The notes under the pieces were generated by a model, which was given only the letters and a program-made list of their open reading frames with translations, was not told the origin of the DNA and did no database searches. Shown in pieces: positions 36,501 to 38,340 of a stretch of 38,340 nt of DNA (positions are counted from its first letter, which is position 1; each line of letters opens with the position of its first letter). Origin of the DNA: Leptolyngbyaceae cyanobacterium CRU_2_3 (lineage in GTDB: Bacteria; Cyanobacteriota; Cyanobacteriia; Elainellales; Elainellaceae); assembly GCA_012034795.1 (NCBI GenBank), contig JAAUOQ010000002.1:1-38340 (forward strand), given 5' to 3'. A program made the position numbers and the translations under genes.

Positions 36501-37046
36501 ATGGTCAAAATTGTGGGTATTGCTGGTAGCTTACGGACTGGCTCTTCTAGCCACCTGGCATTGAAAGCAGCCACCCAAAGGGTTGAAGCATTGGGAGCCG
36601 AAGTGGAAATTGTGGATTTGCGATCGCTCAATCTGCCCTTTTGTGATGGCAGTGATGCTTACCCCAACTATCCAGATGTAGAAAAACTGAGCCAGGCTGT
36701 AAAGCAAGCCGATGGAATTATCTTAGCTACGCCTGAATATCATGGCAGCGTTAGTGGTGTGCTCAAAAACGCGCTGGATTTGATGGGATTTGAAGAATTT
36801 TCAGATAAGGTAACGGGCGTGATTAGCGTCTTAGGAGGACAGTCTAATGCAAATGCGCTCAATGATCTAAGAACTATTTTAAGGTGGATTCATGCTTGGA
36901 CAATCCCTGAACAAGTGGCGATCGGTCAAGCCTGGAAAGCATTTGGCGAAGATGGGAAGTTGCTAGATGAGGGTCTTGCTCAACGATTTGATGCTTTTGC
37001 TCAGAGCATGGTAGACAATACGCGCAAATTGCGCGGCGTTACCTAA
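36501..37046 (+). CDS. NADPH-dependent FMN reductase family protein
   Basis: 181-residue flavodoxin-like flavoprotein. FMN phosphate loop GSLRTGSSSHLAL near residue 9; the second site LATPEYHGSVSGVLKNALDL is the family signature; GGQSNANALNDLR later. Members reduce FMN or quinones/azo compounds, or chromate. ATG 36501 is preceded by AGGAAGG. No arsenic genes nearby, so an ArsH role is not supported. Confidence 0.9.
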   Translation: MVKIVGIAGSLRTGSSSHLALKAATQRVEALGAEVEIVDLRSLNLPFCDGSDAYPNYPDVEKLSQAVKQADGIILATPEYHGSVSGVLKNALDLMGFEEFSDKVTGVISVLGGQSNANALNDLRTILRWIHAWTIPEQVAIGQAWKAFGEDGKLLDEGLAQRFDAFAQSMVDNTRKLRGVT

Positions 37047-37076
37047 GACTCGCGAGGACTCGTAAGTCTTAGGTAA
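37021..37076. terminator. Two tandem hairpins at the 3' end of the FMN reductase gene
   Basis: CGCGCAA-A-TTGCGCG (37021-37035) inside the final codons, and a 12-bp perfect repeat TTACCTAAGACT / AGTCTTAGGTAA (37039-37050, 37065-37076) that includes the stop codon. Without a T run; may stabilise or end the message. Confidence 0.6.
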
Positions 37077-37256
37077 CAGAACTCTAAATTCAACCTGCTA
37101 CTTAGCATTTAGCCCGCCCTTTAGCCTGCCACTTAGAGTGTGTAGAGCTACACTAGGTTTAGAAGCTGGTACCTGGATAAGCAAGTTGACACTCGAACTG
37201 CTCTGGTTCAGGAGCCAACGAACTGAGCCAGCAGTCGATTAGACGCTAGATCGTAG

Positions 37257-38340
<1,084 letters not shown>

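Overview
The window is cyanobacterial chromosome. It carries a form IB RuBisCO locus (rbcL-rbcX-rbcS) followed by rubisco activase, an allophycocyanin beta-18 gene (apcF), crtR-type carotenoid hydroxylase, a photosystem II S4-domain protein and an FtsH protease, and the HIP1 palindrome GCGATCGC is scattered throughout. Gene content suggests a filamentous or Leptolyngbya-like species; this is inference. I see no CRISPR array, tRNA, rRNA, prophage or intact transposase.

Layout. 1-2517: prolyl oligopeptidase with a foreign-looking 3' end that runs into a fragment resembling phytoene desaturase. 2669-3625: group 2 sigma factor. 4396-5670: SRP RNA, a phasin-like gene, a Cys-rich conserved gene and a terminator. 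5673-9589 (minus): rbcL, rbcX, rbcS, terminator, rca. 9966-12600 (minus): membrane protein, HerA-like ATPase, small unknown gene. 12762-15459: GAF histidine kinase and a SRPBCC/RatA-like protein. 15521-18375 (minus): era, AstE/AspA-like hydrolase, apcF. 18376-21190: a nitrogen module, with an NtcA site, glnA, a second NtcA site, a glutamine riboswitch and a DUF4278 (PirA-like) gene. 21739-28922: GH57/DUF3536 protein, tyrA, a degenerate DinG/XPD-type helicase and a polysaccharide deacetylase. 29437-32355: small secreted protein, Mo-nitrogenase C-terminal-like protein, TPR protein, HtrA protease. 32356-33201: a gene-free stretch with a MITE-like element. 33202-38340: CsgG-like protein, PSII S4 protein behind an SD-masking hairpin, crtR, FMN reductase, ftsH running off the right edge.

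A striking property is that eleven otherwise normal genes, several of them housekeeping (glnA, era, tyrA, crtR), are each broken by one to three single-base indels, about 18 in total and nearly all deletions, mostly within short homopolymer runs. I interpret these as residual sequencing errors rather than pseudogenes, and I annotate each such gene as one feature spanning the frameshift. Coordinates of frameshifts were worked out by eye and may be off by a base or two.

The strongest regulatory story is at 18.6-21.2 kb: glnA has an NtcA consensus site placed for activation, and the next gene has an NtcA consensus site placed for repression, followed directly by a glutamine riboswitch. The two genes should therefore respond to nitrogen in opposite directions.
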